Assembly: GCA_963788205.1 (NCBI GenBank)
Contig: CAWBGG010000002.1
Coordinates: 434,001-498,000, forward strand
From: CAVVMA01 sp963788205
GTDB lineage: Bacteria; Desulfobacterota; Binatia; Binatales; Binataceae
DNA: 64,000 nucleotides
Reading direction: 5' to 3'
In this document: positions 41,985 to 50,671 of the stretch, one piece after another
Numbering within the stretch: position 1 is the stretch's first letter
How the letters are laid out: each line of letters opens with the position of its first letter
Notes under the pieces: model-generated
The model's database searches: none
The model's input: only the letters and a program-made list of their open reading frames with translations
Told to the model about the DNA's origin: nothing
Made by a program: the position numbers and the translations under genes

Positions 41985-44900
41985 CTACTTGCCGCTGCCG
42001 CTCACCAGAATCCCGACCGAAGGATGCACCGGGTCATCGCTGGTGATCGTGAGCGTGGCGTTTTCCAGCTGGGTCGACAGCGGCGCGAACGTGACGCTGA
42101 TCGAGGCCGAGTGTCCCGACCGTAGCGTGAAGGTCGAGCCGCCGCCGGCGGTCACCTGGAACGGTACGCTGAGCGTGCCCACCTGGCCGTGCAGTACGCC
42201 CGGTCCGAGATTGACCACGCTGAAGGTCCTGGTCGAGTGTTTTCCGATCTTGACCTTGCCGAAGTCGACCAGGTGTGGCGTCGCGATCTTGCCCGGGTTG
42301 GCCGTGCCCTCGACCTGGACCTCGGCCAGCGGGTTCTTCGGATCGCTGCTCGTGAGCTCAATTTCCCCCGCAAACGAGCCCGCCGCAGTCGGTGCGAGCA
42401 CCAGCTTTACCCGCTCGGCGTGACCTTTCGCCAGACTGAAGGAACCGCCCCCGCTCACCACGCTGATCGCCACGGGGAGAGAACTTGCGTTGACGCTGCC
42501 GGTCAGAGTGCCCTTGCCAACATTCCTGATCACGAAGGACAGTACCCGCGTGGTATCGGTCCCGACGGTTCCGAAGTTGAGGATTCGGCTCGATAGCTGG
42601 AGTTTGCCGCTGGGTTGCGGCGTCGGCGCAGGAGTTGGGCTCGGCGTAGGAGTCGGCGATGGCGTGGGCGACGGGGTCGGCGTTGGTGTCGGGGAGGCGG
42701 TCGGCACCGCCGATGGTGTCGGAGATGGGGTCGGCACCGGCGATGGTGTCGGAGAAGCGGTCAGCACCGCTGATGGGGTCGGACCTGGAATCGGCGCCAG
42801 CGGCTGGTCGAATTTCAGAAGGCGGTTATTGGGCAGGTCCGCGACAAACAGGTCGCCGGACGGGTCAACTGCGACACCAGTTGGATCGCAAAGCCCGTCG
42901 GCGCTCGGCACGGGATCGCCGCTGACGCCGTCGCTGCAAAGTTTGGCCGTATAGCTGCCGCCCTGTCCGAACACGTCGTCAGCGATCGTGTTACCCGAGC
43001 CAGCGATCGGAGTCGCGGTGAGCGGCGTGTTAAATTCGAGCACGCGATTGTTGCCGGTGTCAGCGATATAGACGTTGCTGGCCAGATCGAGCGCGACCGC
43101 TCCGGGGCTGCAGAGGCCGGCAGAGCTGGTGGTGCACGTGTTGCCGTCGAGGCTTCCGCCCTGGCCAAACACGATCGCGGCGGTGGTATTGGGCGCAGCG
43201 GGATTCGCGAGCGGCGCGGTGTATTCCAGCACGCGATTGTTCATTTGGTCGGCAACGTAGAGATTGTTCGCCGAGTCGACCGCGAGCCCTTGCGGGCCGC
43301 ACAGGCTATCGGGACCCAACCCGTTCGCGTCGCCCGCGGCTACGCCGTCATTGCACGAATCGAGACTGAAACTGCCGTGCTGGCCGAATACCGTGTCGGG
43401 CTTGGTATCGCCCGAGCCCGCCACGCTGGTCTTGGCCAGCGGGGTGTTGTATTCCAGCACGCGGTTGTTGATCTGATCGGCGGCATACAGATCGCCCGCC
43501 AAATCGAGCGCGACACCAGTGGGCGCGCACAGGCCGGCGGAACTGGTCTTGGGCGCTTTAGAGATCGCGGAGCTCGTACAGGTGTTGGCAGTGAAGCTGC
43601 CGCCTTGGCCGAAGACGAGGGTGGCCGCTTGGCCGACGAGCAGGCCGCTGTTGAACGGCGAGCTGAATTCCAGCACGCGGTTGTTGCCGGTGTCGGCGAC
43701 ATAAAGGTTGCCGGCCGCATCGACCGCGACGCCGCCGCCGACCTTCTGGGCGTTCTTGCCGGTCCCCGAGCACAGACTGTTCAATCCCGCGCTGCAAAAG
43801 CAGAGGCCGGTCTGGGTGGTGGTGCAATACGATGAGTAGGCGTCGGGTTGCCCGATCACGATATCGGCGGACAGCGCATTGGTCACGGCCGCGGCGCTCT
43901 TCCATCCCAGCACGCGATTGTTCAGCACATCGGCGAGATAGAGATGGCCGCTTGAATCGACCGCTGCTCCGGCGAAAAGCGTGCCGTAAGCGGTCGTCAG
44001 CGCGATCGCCTGGGCGCCGCCGAAGTTGACGATATTGTGCGCCAAGTCTATCTGCCCCAGGGCGAGGTCGGCGGTCTGGTCGCCGGAGCCGGGCACGCCG
44101 CTCTTCATCAGCGGCGTGTAGAATTCCAGCGCGCGATTATTGGCCGTGTCCGCGACCAGGAGGTCGCCGCCGGGATCGGCCACAACACCGGCAGGGGCAC
44201 AAAGGCCGGCGGAGTTCGGCGCGGGATCGCCGTTCGCGCCGTCGCTACAAGCAGTCGCGCTGAAGCTGCCTTTCTGGCCGAACACGTTGTCGGCAATCGA
44301 GTCACCGGAGCCCGGCACATTGATGTTATTGGTCAGCGGCGTGTTGTATTCGAGCACGCGATTGTTGGCCGTATCCGCAACGTAGAGATTGTCTGCGGCA
44401 TCCAGCGCGACTCCCTGCGGCCCGCACAGGCCCGCATTCGAGGTGCCGCACACGGTGGCGAATGCGCCCTGCTGGCCGAACACCGCGTCGGCGTTGGTGT
44501 CGCCTGATCCGCTCACTGCGGTTTTGGCGAGCGGGGTGTCGTATTCCAGTACGCGATTGTTGCCGCTGTCGGAGATGTACAGGTTTCCCATCGAGTCGGC
44601 CGCGACGCCCGTGGGAGAGCACAGGCTGTCGGCGCCGACCCCATTGCCGTCACCCAGGTTCGTCCCGTCGTTGCATCCGGTGGTGCTGAAGCTGCCGTCC
44701 TGGCCAAACACCAGGTCGGCGATAGTATCGCCAGAGCCGGGCGCCATGGTCACGGACAGTGGCGTGTTGTATTCGAGCACCCGATTGTTCCCGCCGTCGG
44801 CGACGTAAAGGTTGTTCGCCGGGTCGACCGCGAGTCCGGCGATATTGAGGAACGGCGGAGAAGGCTGCACAAACGTAGTGTTGGGCTGTTGCCCGACGGT

Positions 44901-45368
44901 CAAGCCGCTGCCGAACGGCGCATTGTACTCGAATACCTGCACGCCGGTCGCGACGTAGAGGTTGCCCATCCCGTCGACCGCAACCGAATTGGGCGCACAG
45001 AGACCGTTGCACGAGCTCGAGGACGCGTCGGCCTGGCCGATTACGATATTTCCGGCCGCGCCGTTAGCCAGCGCAGCGACGCTTTTCCATCCGATGACGC
45101 GATTGTTGGTGGTGTCCGCGACGAAAAGATGGCCCTGAGAGTCGATCGCCACGGCTTGGGGGTTTTGCAGCGCCCCCAAGCCGCCGAAGTTCAGCATGTT
45201 GTGGGAAAAATCGACCTGGCCCAGCACCACGTCAGCGGTGGTATCCCCGACGCTGCCCGGCGTGCCCGCGATCGCGACGATCGTAATCAGCGCGATACTC
45301 GCGCCTCCGGCCACCAATCCCCCAAGTCGCGCACGACGACCGAATGACGCGGCGTACAGAGACATCAT
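41985..45368 (-). CDS. secreted NHL-repeat protein with ASH (choice-of-anchor D) domains
   Basis: The roughly 1127-residue protein starts at ATG 45368 behind GGGAGGTGG. After a signal segment (GGLVAGGASIALITIVAIAG) come about ten beta-propeller units with the NHL core LYVADTANNRVLEYNTPL and VFGQ / GVALD markers. A long Pro-Thr-Ser linker (about 42600-42790) follows, then two ASH-like Ig domains (LNFGTVGTDTTRVLSFVIRN; VDFGKVKIGKHSTRTFSVVN). It is probably a cell-surface or exported scaffold. It pairs with the pro-kumamolisin gene. Confidence 0.85.
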   Translation of the reverse strand: MMSLYAASFGRRARLGGLVAGGASIALITIVAIAGTPGSVGDTTADVVLGQVDFSHNMLNFGGLGALQNPQAVAIDSQGHLFVADTTNNRVIGWKSVAALANGAAGNIVIGQADASSSSCNGLCAPNSVAVDGMGNLYVATGVQVFEYNAPFGSGLTVGQQPNTTFVQPSPPFLNIAGLAVDPANNLYVADGGNNRVLEYNTPLSVTMAPGSGDTIADLVFGQDGSFSTTGCNDGTNLGDGNGVGADSLCSPTGVAADSMGNLYISDSGNNRVLEYDTPLAKTAVSGSGDTNADAVFGQQGAFATVCGTSNAGLCGPQGVALDAADNLYVADTANNRVLEYNTPLTNNINVPGSGDSIADNVFGQKGSFSATACSDGANGDPAPNSAGLCAPAGVVADPGGDLLVADTANNRALEFYTPLMKSGVPGSGDQTADLALGQIDLAHNIVNFGGAQAIALTTAYGTLFAGAAVDSSGHLYLADVLNNRVLGWKSAAAVTNALSADIVIGQPDAYSSYCTTTQTGLCFCSAGLNSLCSGTGKNAQKVGGGVAVDAAGNLYVADTGNNRVLEFSSPFNSGLLVGQAATLVFGQGGSFTANTCTSSAISKAPKTSSAGLCAPTGVALDLAGDLYAADQINNRVLEYNTPLAKTSVAGSGDTKPDTVFGQHGSFSLDSCNDGVAAGDANGLGPDSLCGPQGLAVDSANNLYVADQMNNRVLEYTAPLANPAAPNTTAAIVFGQGGSLDGNTCTTSSAGLCSPGAVALDLASNVYIADTGNNRVLEFNTPLTATPIAGSGNTIADDVFGQGGSYTAKLCSDGVSGDPVPSADGLCDPTGVAVDPSGDLFVADLPNNRLLKFDQPLAPIPGPTPSAVLTASPTPSPVPTPSPTPSAVPTASPTPTPTPSPTPSPTPTPSPTPAPTPQPSGKLQLSSRILNFGTVGTDTTRVLSFVIRNVGKGTLTGSVNASSLPVAISVVSGGGSFSLAKGHAERVKLVLAPTAAGSFAGEIELTSSDPKNPLAEVQVEGTANPGKIATPHLVDFGKVKIGKHSTRTFSVVNLGPGVLHGQVGTLSVPFQVTAGGGSTFTLRSGHSASISVTFAPLSTQLENATLTITSDDPVHPSVGILVSGSGK

Positions 45369-45460
45369 GCGTGCCACCTCCCACCCCCGTAACAACCGTT
45401 AGCACGATTATACAGGCTGGGGCACGATTTTTTTCACGCTTGGCAGACGCGAGCAGGCCT

Positions 45461-45586
45461 GGCCGAAAACGAGACGAGCAGGGGGTCGGGCGTGGATGGT
45501 CAGGCCAGGATCGAAAGCGCGAGGGCGTCGAGAACGCGTCCGGCGGGGTCCAGCTTGTGGGCGGAACGACGTAGGCGATCTGAGAC
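45461..45586. repeat. duplicated 3' end of the Kdo-kinase-like gene
   Basis: This block aligns with 49681-49805, i.e. the last 28 codons or so and the downstream flank of the kinase at 49719-50477, in the same orientation. By eye the best 90 bp have about nine mismatches. The two copies flank the 45.6-49.7 kb island like attachment-site duplications. No intact gene is present here. Confidence 0.7.
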
Positions 45587-45617
45587 CTGCATTTTGGCGG
45601 GAATCCTGAGCGCTGAC

Positions 45618-45661
45618 GTCATTCTCCTGCGTCTGTGTTGTCTGGCGCGCGAGGAATCCCG
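45618..45661. repeat. diverged copy of the dispersed 44-bp repeat
   Basis: GTCATTCTCCTGCGTCTG then GGCGCGCGAGGAATCCC, matching the terminal repeat of the GIY-YIG cassette with several changes. Confidence 0.65.
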
Positions 45662-45789
45662 AGTCTTTTCTGCTCGCTCGCGGCGACGGACGCGTTTTGG
45701 GTGGCAGGTAGACCGCTTGTCCGGTCAAACTGTCGCGCCCCTGGCCGCTGGGATTGATCGGTGCGCTTCGATGTAGCTACTGTGGCCAC

Positions 45790-46083
45790 ATGCGGCCAGC
45801 GGCGGTCCGGGTCGGAGTGAGAGAACTCAAGAATTACCTGACATCTTATTTGAAGCTCGCCAAAAACGACCAGGAAGCCATCGTGACCGAGCGCGGGAAG
45901 CCGATCGCCGTCATCCGGCCGGTGCGAGCGACCTCCGCGCTCAAGAGCCTGGAAGGCCGAATCGCGGCGTTGGCCGCCAGGGGAGAAATCAGCGCTCCCG
46001 AGCGCGGGCTCGTTCGGCGCGTCAAGCGAGTGAGAATCGCCGGCCGTCCGATCTCCGAAGAGATCATCGCGGACAGGCGATGA
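45790..46083 (+). CDS. Phd/YefM-family antitoxin
   Basis: From the ATG at 45790: MRPAAVRVGVRELKNYLTSY then LKLAKNDQEAIVTERGKPIAVIRPV, the DNA-binding half of Phd antitoxins. The rest, to ISEEIIADRR, is the toxin-binding tail. It overlaps the vapC remnant start by four bases (ATGA). A TTG start 12 codons earlier is possible but less likely. Confidence 0.8.
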   Translation: MRPAAVRVGVRELKNYLTSYLKLAKNDQEAIVTERGKPIAVIRPVRATSALKSLEGRIAALAARGEISAPERGLVRRVKRVRIAGRPISEEIIADRR

Positions 46084-46366
46084 ACTACTTTTTTTGACAG
46101 CAGCGCGCTGATCAGGCGGTTTGTGGAAGAGGCCGGATCGAAGCGCGGCATTGATCGAAGCTGAGCCTCCGCCGGCGACGTCCAAGGTGGCTTATGCCGA
46201 GGTCCACGCCGGATTGGCGAGGAAGCTTCGAGAACGCGGCCTTACGCCGGCCGCCCATCGCAGCGCCTCGCGGACCTTCGACGCTCGCGGCGATGGGTCT
46301 TTCGTAACCAAGAAAAGCTGCCCTTCGTTCGGCGGGTGTCGCGCAAGAGCCTGTTTGCAAGCGTGA
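46080..46366 (+). pseudogene. VapC-type PIN toxin, degenerate
   Basis: The start MNYFFDSSALIRRFVEEAGS (first active-site Asp) is readable only if one T is removed from the T7 run at 46089-46095. A second shift near 46150 leads to ALIEAEPPPATSKVAYAEVH then AGLARKLRERGLTPAAHRSA. The frame then degrades, and the C-terminal active-site aspartates are missing. The upstream antitoxin looks intact. Confidence 0.7.
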
Positions 46367-46625
46367 GCGGGTTGAACAGGTGGATCGCAAGCCGCACGTA
46401 AGTTAACAGGCGTAGTTTTCAGGACATTGCGAACCATCGGCGGCGTAGGGGAGCATCGTCCGAAGCCCGATCCTGCGGCTGTCGCGCCCGCGCGCCATCC
46501 CGCCCGCCCTCAATGAGAAGCAGCGGCGTTTCGCGTTACACGGTCCATCGCCTGATCCGGCGCTTCGGGCTCAAGCGCGAAGGCGGGGCGCGGTATACTT
46601 GACCCAAAGATCGGCCACTACCGGA
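46367..46625. other. degraded region with a possible helix-turn-helix gene end
   Basis: At 46513-46602 a 29-codon frame encodes MRSSGVSRYTVHRLIRRFGL and KREGGARYT. GVSRYTVHRLIRRFGL resembles the Fis-type DNA-binding end of sigma-54 activators, so it may be a 3' remnant. Nothing else was recognised. Confidence 0.3.
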
Positions 46626-47421
46626 TCAAGAACCGCCGTTAGGTACACCGTGCGAGAGGTCACGGAAGTCATTGTGGAAAATACACACGATGGGTTTTGA
46701 GCCATAGAACAGCAAAACCCACATTGAGAACGCAGTACCAATCAAGTACGAAGACTCGAAAGTGTTTGGATAGCATAGCCCCGGCTTGCATGCTGCGAGC
46801 ATTTTCTGTAACTCCGTATCGACTTTAGAAGGGTGGTCGAGAATCCCCCAACGGAACACCGTGTCGGCAGACAGGATGCGCCCGGTGTGGTGAAAGCAAA
46901 GGGCGCGGACAGTTTTTTTCAGGCCGGGGGAAAAGCGGCTTCGGTCAAATTGAATCGCTCCTGTAACATCCGGCGGTAAGTCTTCTTCAAGCTCTTCACG
47001 CAGAAGTATTCCCTTGGCGACGTGTTCTCGTAGAGGTTTGTTGCGGCGAAACGCGCGCGTGACCGCATCACCCGGAGCCGAACTGTTGACTGATCCATCG
47101 TCGGCCATGCCAGCGAGAATGTTTCGTACATAGTCCTCTGATTCGGAATACTGCGCCTGGCACTCGTAGTGCGCGGGCAAAGTAACCAGGTTGGATGGCA
47201 GGGGCGACTTGAAGAAAGCTTGCGCCACTGCGTGGTCCCGCGAATCAGCGCCGGGTAGCCCGCACAAGTAACAGATTCTGTCGATCTTCTCGACCCCCAT
47301 AAAAACCTCACACCACTTTTCCTCTTCGGCGCGCCGAACCGGCAACACCGGCGCTCCGCATTTCGAGCAGAACGTATACCGCGCCCCTGAAAGTATCTGA
47401 ACCGCACTTCGGGCAAGTCAT
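46626..47421 (-). CDS. HNH-like endonuclease with N-terminal zinc ribbon, frameshifted
   Basis: From the ATG at 47421: MTCPKCGSDTFRGA. After a one-base shift near 47370 the sequence reads YTFCSKCGAPVLPVRRAEEE, forming a double CxxC ribbon. RICYLCGLPGADSRDHAVAQAFF then gives the C-x2-C...DH arrangement of HNH-type nucleases, followed by a helical C-terminal domain. The DNA is AT-richer than the flanking core genes. It is cargo of the putative island; the target is unknown. Confidence 0.5.
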
Positions 47422-47460
47422 CGTCGCTGCGCGAGATTCTACGCCGCCGCTTGCCGCAAG

Positions 47461-47494
47461 TCGATCACGTCGCCGCGCGATTCTCGCCGGTCAA
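47461..47494. repeat. 34-bp direct repeat, copy 1
   Basis: TCGATCACGTCGCCGCGCG then TTCTCGCCGGTCAA; repeated in the same orientation at 48987-49021 with one substitution and one indel. On the minus strand both encode RGDVIDLR followed by alanines, so they may be two gene 3' ends of one lost family. The pair brackets the two secreted-protein genes. Confidence 0.6.
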
Positions 47495-47862
47495 TGGGTT
47501 GCGTGTCTAGCCAACGCTCGTATGTAGGCACGCGCGCACTCCGAGGACAGCTTTTCGCTTGCTTGGCTCGGATGCAGGACTTCCTTCTTGTCAGGTCCGG
47601 TCATCGCCCCAATGCACATCCAAGAATAAGGTGGTGTTGGCTCTTGCCCAATTAGGCTGTCTAGGGCGAACGCGAACCGAACGCCCGACCCGTCGTAGTC
47701 AATGATCCGGCTGACGATGGGCGGGCGCGGATTATCGTAGAGGCTTGAATCGTCGTGATCTGGACGACCGCACGCCTTGATGATCTCGTCGAAATCGTCT
47801 GCGCATGCGAGTGTAACGGAAGCAACGAGGAACATGATCACGATACCTACGAGCTTGTTCAT
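47491..47862 (-). CDS. secreted hypothetical protein
   Basis: The 123-residue protein has a signal peptide (MNKLVGIVIMFLVASVTLACA) and a small mature domain with IIKACGRPDHDDSSLYDNPR, SRIIDYDGSGVRFAFALDSL and SSECARAYIRALARHAT. Two to three cysteines may pair. Its ATG overlaps the stop of the upstream lipoprotein gene by four bases. No family recognised; AT-richer than core genes. Confidence 0.6.
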   Translation of the reverse strand: MNKLVGIVIMFLVASVTLACADDFDEIIKACGRPDHDDSSLYDNPRPPIVSRIIDYDGSGVRFAFALDSLIGQEPTPPYSWMCIGAMTGPDKKEVLHPSQASEKLSSECARAYIRALARHATH

Positions 47863-48869
47863 CGTTTTGGACCCGCCTTCTGAAAGGTGATCGTCATTCC
47901 GCCGAATGCGCCGTGAGGATTGTTGAGGCTGGCTAGGTCGGTGGAGTTACCGTAAACGGAATCAAACTGGAGCGTCAGGCCGCAGAATTTAACATTTTTG
48001 GTCTGCTTGTCGTTCGCGGTCATAATGTCGTTGGGGTCATATGTTGTAGTCTCGCCAGTGAAGCGCGCCTTCGGTTTCGCGCGGTTCTCGATGAACCGCG
48101 CCAACTCCGCTTTGCCGAGATTCGGGCAGGCGTTGCGTGTCATCGCGGCGATTACCTCTTCGGCTCCGGTCTTGTCGTAATCATCTTGCGTTGTAGCCAT
48201 GAATGGATCAGCCGGAAGCGCTGCCGCGACCGATTTCACGGTTCGATTATCGGCCAACCTAATGTCGAGGTGCACACCCGTGGTCATTCCGGGGTCGCGC
48301 ACTCCCGGCAGAAAGCCGGTAATGAAGATCGCGTGCTCGAAGAGCACGTTGCCGTTCACGTCTACTTTGTCTGGAGTGTAGAGGCTATCCACATCCACGA
48401 GGTAATCGTCGGTGACAGCCAATGTTTGCGCTAGCGTGGCGACGCAAGTATGTGTGTCGCGTCCGACGCAACCTGACCGCATCTGGCCCGTTTTGATTTG
48501 CTGGATTTTGGCGAGAATGTCGTTGATGGCGGAGCGGTTAGTCTCGTACCACTGCCGATATGCGTCGCGTTTTATATCCTGCACTCCCATTCCAAAACCA
48601 GGGTAGTAGCCAGCAGGGGAGCCAGGCACCGGCTGGTCGCCCTCTATGCCTTGCATGTTTTGTCTTCCCTGCATCCCCTGCATCCATTCCATTCCCTGCG
48701 CGACTTGCGGCCCCGGTGTCGCCACCGGCGGTTGCAAGTTTTCGACCTGCATTTCTTGGCTTCGCGGCACCGATTGCGTTGTCTGCATGACTTGCGGCCC
48801 CGGCGTCGTCGCAGCGCAGGCCGCGAGAGCAAGCAACGTTGCGGACACAACGATATAGGTGATTTTCAT
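47859..48869 (-). CDS. putative lipoprotein with Met-Gln-Gly-rich repeats
   Basis: The 336-residue protein begins MKITYIVVSATLLALAACAA, a lipobox signal (LAAC). Residues 25-85 are rich in MQ and QG (MEWMQGMQGRQNMQGIEGDQ). A folded part follows with YRQWYETNRSAINDILAKIQ, CVGRDTHTCVATLAQ and AELARFIENRAKPKARFTGE. It is translationally coupled to the secreted protein at 47491. Function is unknown; it is likely outer-membrane-attached island cargo. Confidence 0.6.
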   Translation of the reverse strand: MKITYIVVSATLLALAACAATTPGPQVMQTTQSVPRSQEMQVENLQPPVATPGPQVAQGMEWMQGMQGRQNMQGIEGDQPVPGSPAGYYPGFGMGVQDIKRDAYRQWYETNRSAINDILAKIQQIKTGQMRSGCVGRDTHTCVATLAQTLAVTDDYLVDVDSLYTPDKVDVNGNVLFEHAIFITGFLPGVRDPGMTTGVHLDIRLADNRTVKSVAAALPADPFMATTQDDYDKTGAEEVIAAMTRNACPNLGKAELARFIENRAKPKARFTGETTTYDPNDIMTANDKQTKNVKFCGLTLQFDSVYGNSTDLASLNNPHGAFGGMTITFQKAGPKR

Positions 48870-49287
48870 GCCCGGTTTTCCCCTCGCCCCGACGAACCTT
48901 CAGGATACGCCGCGAAGATACGCCGCGTTGTCCGCGCCGCGCAAGCGCAGCACGCTCAGCGCCGCCACGTCGCCGCAGGCCGCAGATCGATCACGTCGCC
49001 GCGCGGTTTCTCGCCGGTCAAAATCTCGCGCAACCGAGCATCCCGCTTGACGAGCGCCGCGCGTTGCAAAAACTGTCACCAAACTGTCACCACTTCCGCC
49101 GACCACTATCGGTTTTTAGGGTCTCTATCGGTCTCTTCAAAACGCAGGAAACCCTCATTTGACGGCCTTTTCTGCATTTTAGCGACCGATGCCGGATCGG
49201 CTCAAAAGAATCCTAAGTCCGGCGCGTCTGCCATTCTGCCGATTACCCCGACGCGGCACGACTTTTTCCGCACTTGGCCGAAACGGG
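48870..49287. other. intergenic region with second copy of the 34-bp direct repeat
   Basis: Contains 48987-49021, the partner of the repeat at 47461, and a short tandem CAAACTGTCACCA repeat at about 49070-49090. No gene could be supported. Confidence 0.4.
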
Positions 49288-49662
49288 TAGTGGGTCAATT
49301 TAAGAATTCCGTTGTTGATCCCTGGCCTGCGGCTCGGAGTTTGTGAGTTGTTGACTCACGGTGGCAGCGGGCGACCCTCACCGCGAGCGCGCTTGACGCG
49401 CGCTCGCCGCCTCTCCCTGGTCAGGGAGAGGCAGTTAAGATCGCGTCGCGATTTCTGGTCTGCGCCTCTCCCTGAGCAGGGAGAGGCCGGCGCTGCGCCG
49501 GGTGAGGGTTGCCTGCTGCTGCCCAGAGCAATTCGCCAGCTCCGGGCCCTTGGGCTTCGCGCAGGGTAAACTCCCCGGGCGCCTGTCCCGAGTCTATCGA
49601 GGGCAATCTACGCGGAGTGATTCGTCTTCGCCACACGCCCGTCACTTCAAGCTGACCCACTA
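49288..49662. mobile_element. MITE-like element, group 3, with nested palindromes
   Basis: The ends are GTAGTGGGTCA and TGACCCACTAC (375 bp apart). Inside lie CCTCTCCCTG-N-TCAGGGAGAGG and GCCTCTCCCTGAGCAGGGAGAGGC-type palindromes (about 49415-49490), framed by CCCTCACCGC / GGGTGAGGG. No coding sequence is supported. It abuts the 3' end of the Kdo-kinase-like gene at the island boundary. Confidence 0.55.
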
Positions 49663-49718
49663 CTCAGATGCGCGGAGGTTGGCCCAGACGAGGGGAGCAG
49701 CTGGCCGGGCGACGATGG

Positions 49719-50477
49719 TCAGGCCAGAATCGAGAGCGCGCGGGCGTCGAGGAAGCGTCCGGCGGGGTCCAGCTTGCGGGCGGAACGGCGTAGGCGATCC
49801 GAGTTCCGGCGGCAAAGTCCTGGCGCCAGTGGCGGGTCGAACAGTTGTGCCTTGTCTAGGTCTAGGATAATCACGGCGAAGCTTTCGCCGATCTTGGTGA
49901 CGAACAGGTTGTGCAGATTCAAGTCGGCGTGAAACAGGCCGCGCGCCTGCATGGTCTGAATCGCTAGACGGGCCTGCTCCAGCACATGGCTTCTTACCAG
50001 CGGGTCCTGGTCGGTGCGCAACAACTCCCACAGCGTCATGCCAGGAATCGCGCGGGTCAGAAAGAAGCCGCGGTACAGCATCGGCGCCACCCACTCGACC
50101 ATCGCGCCCATCGGGTCGGCGACCGGGATGCCCCTCCGCCGCGCCTCGAGCGTTACTTTAAGTTCGCGCAGCGGCCTTGGATTGACGCCGACATAGAGGC
50201 CGGTGAAGACCATTCGCATCAGTCCGCCGCGGCGGGCCGCGCGCGCGACCATCTCGGGCGCGCCCGCTATCGCGAGGCGATAGGCGCTGGCGCGATTACC
50301 CTCGCCGGCGCGCGGCGAGGCGGTCAGGTCGCCGAGCGCGGCCACGATCGCAGGGGCGAGGGCCGCCAGCGATTTGCGCAGATACAGCACCCGCCTGCCG
50401 AACCTGAGTGTCGTCAGGTCGGGATCCGGAGCCGGGGCGGCGCGCGGGATCATCGCGGGCGAAATCGGGCGAGTCAC
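49719..50477 (-). CDS. Kdo kinase-like (lipopolysaccharide kinase family) protein
   Basis: The 252-residue protein has kinase-fold motifs: GLFHADLNLHNLFVTKIGES (HADL-x-x-N loop) and FAVIILDLDKAQLF (Asp metal ligand), with RELKVTLEARRRGIPVADP upstream. This resembles KdkA/WaaP-type kinases that phosphorylate Kdo or core heptose. The start is GTG 50477, overlapping the small upstream gene by four bases. It is the last gene of the lpx operon. A copy of its 3' end lies at 45461-45586. Confidence 0.72.
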   Translation of the reverse strand: MTRPISPAMIPRAAPAPDPDLTTLRFGRRVLYLRKSLAALAPAIVAALGDLTASPRAGEGNRASAYRLAIAGAPEMVARAARRGGLMRMVFTGLYVGVNPRPLRELKVTLEARRRGIPVADPMGAMVEWVAPMLYRGFFLTRAIPGMTLWELLRTDQDPLVRSHVLEQARLAIQTMQARGLFHADLNLHNLFVTKIGESFAVIILDLDKAQLFDPPLAPGLCRRNSDRLRRSARKLDPAGRFLDARALSILA

Positions 50478-50644
50478 TTCAACGGCTGGGCTTCGTCGAT
50501 CAGCATGATCGGAATGTCGTCTTTGATCTGATACAGCAGCTTGCAGGCGTCACAGATGAGTCCGTCCTGCTTGTCGGTTAAGCGCAAGTTCCCCTTGCAC
50601 TTCGGGCAGGCCAGGATATCGAGCAGGTCTTGACTGACGGCCAT
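50474..50644 (-). CDS. Trm112-like / UPF0434 small zinc protein
   Basis: The 56-residue protein reads MAVSQDLLDILACPKCKGNL, then RLTDKQDGLICDACKLLYQI and KDDIPIMLIDEAQPLK, the UPF0434/YcaR family with two CxxC pairs. An AAGGAGG ribosome-binding site lies seven bases upstream. YcaR also lies beside lpxK in E. coli. Its role is unclear; Trm112 homologues activate methyltransferases. Confidence 0.85.
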   Translation of the reverse strand: MAVSQDLLDILACPKCKGNLRLTDKQDGLICDACKLLYQIKDDIPIMLIDEAQPLK

Positions 50645-50671
50645 TGTACGAACCTCCTTCTAAAGAGCGGA

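Noticed and set aside
42600..42790. Possible CRISPR or microsatellite array
   Set aside because: The regular units encode the Pro-Thr-Ser linker of the NHL protein; there are no spacer-like unique segments of constant length.
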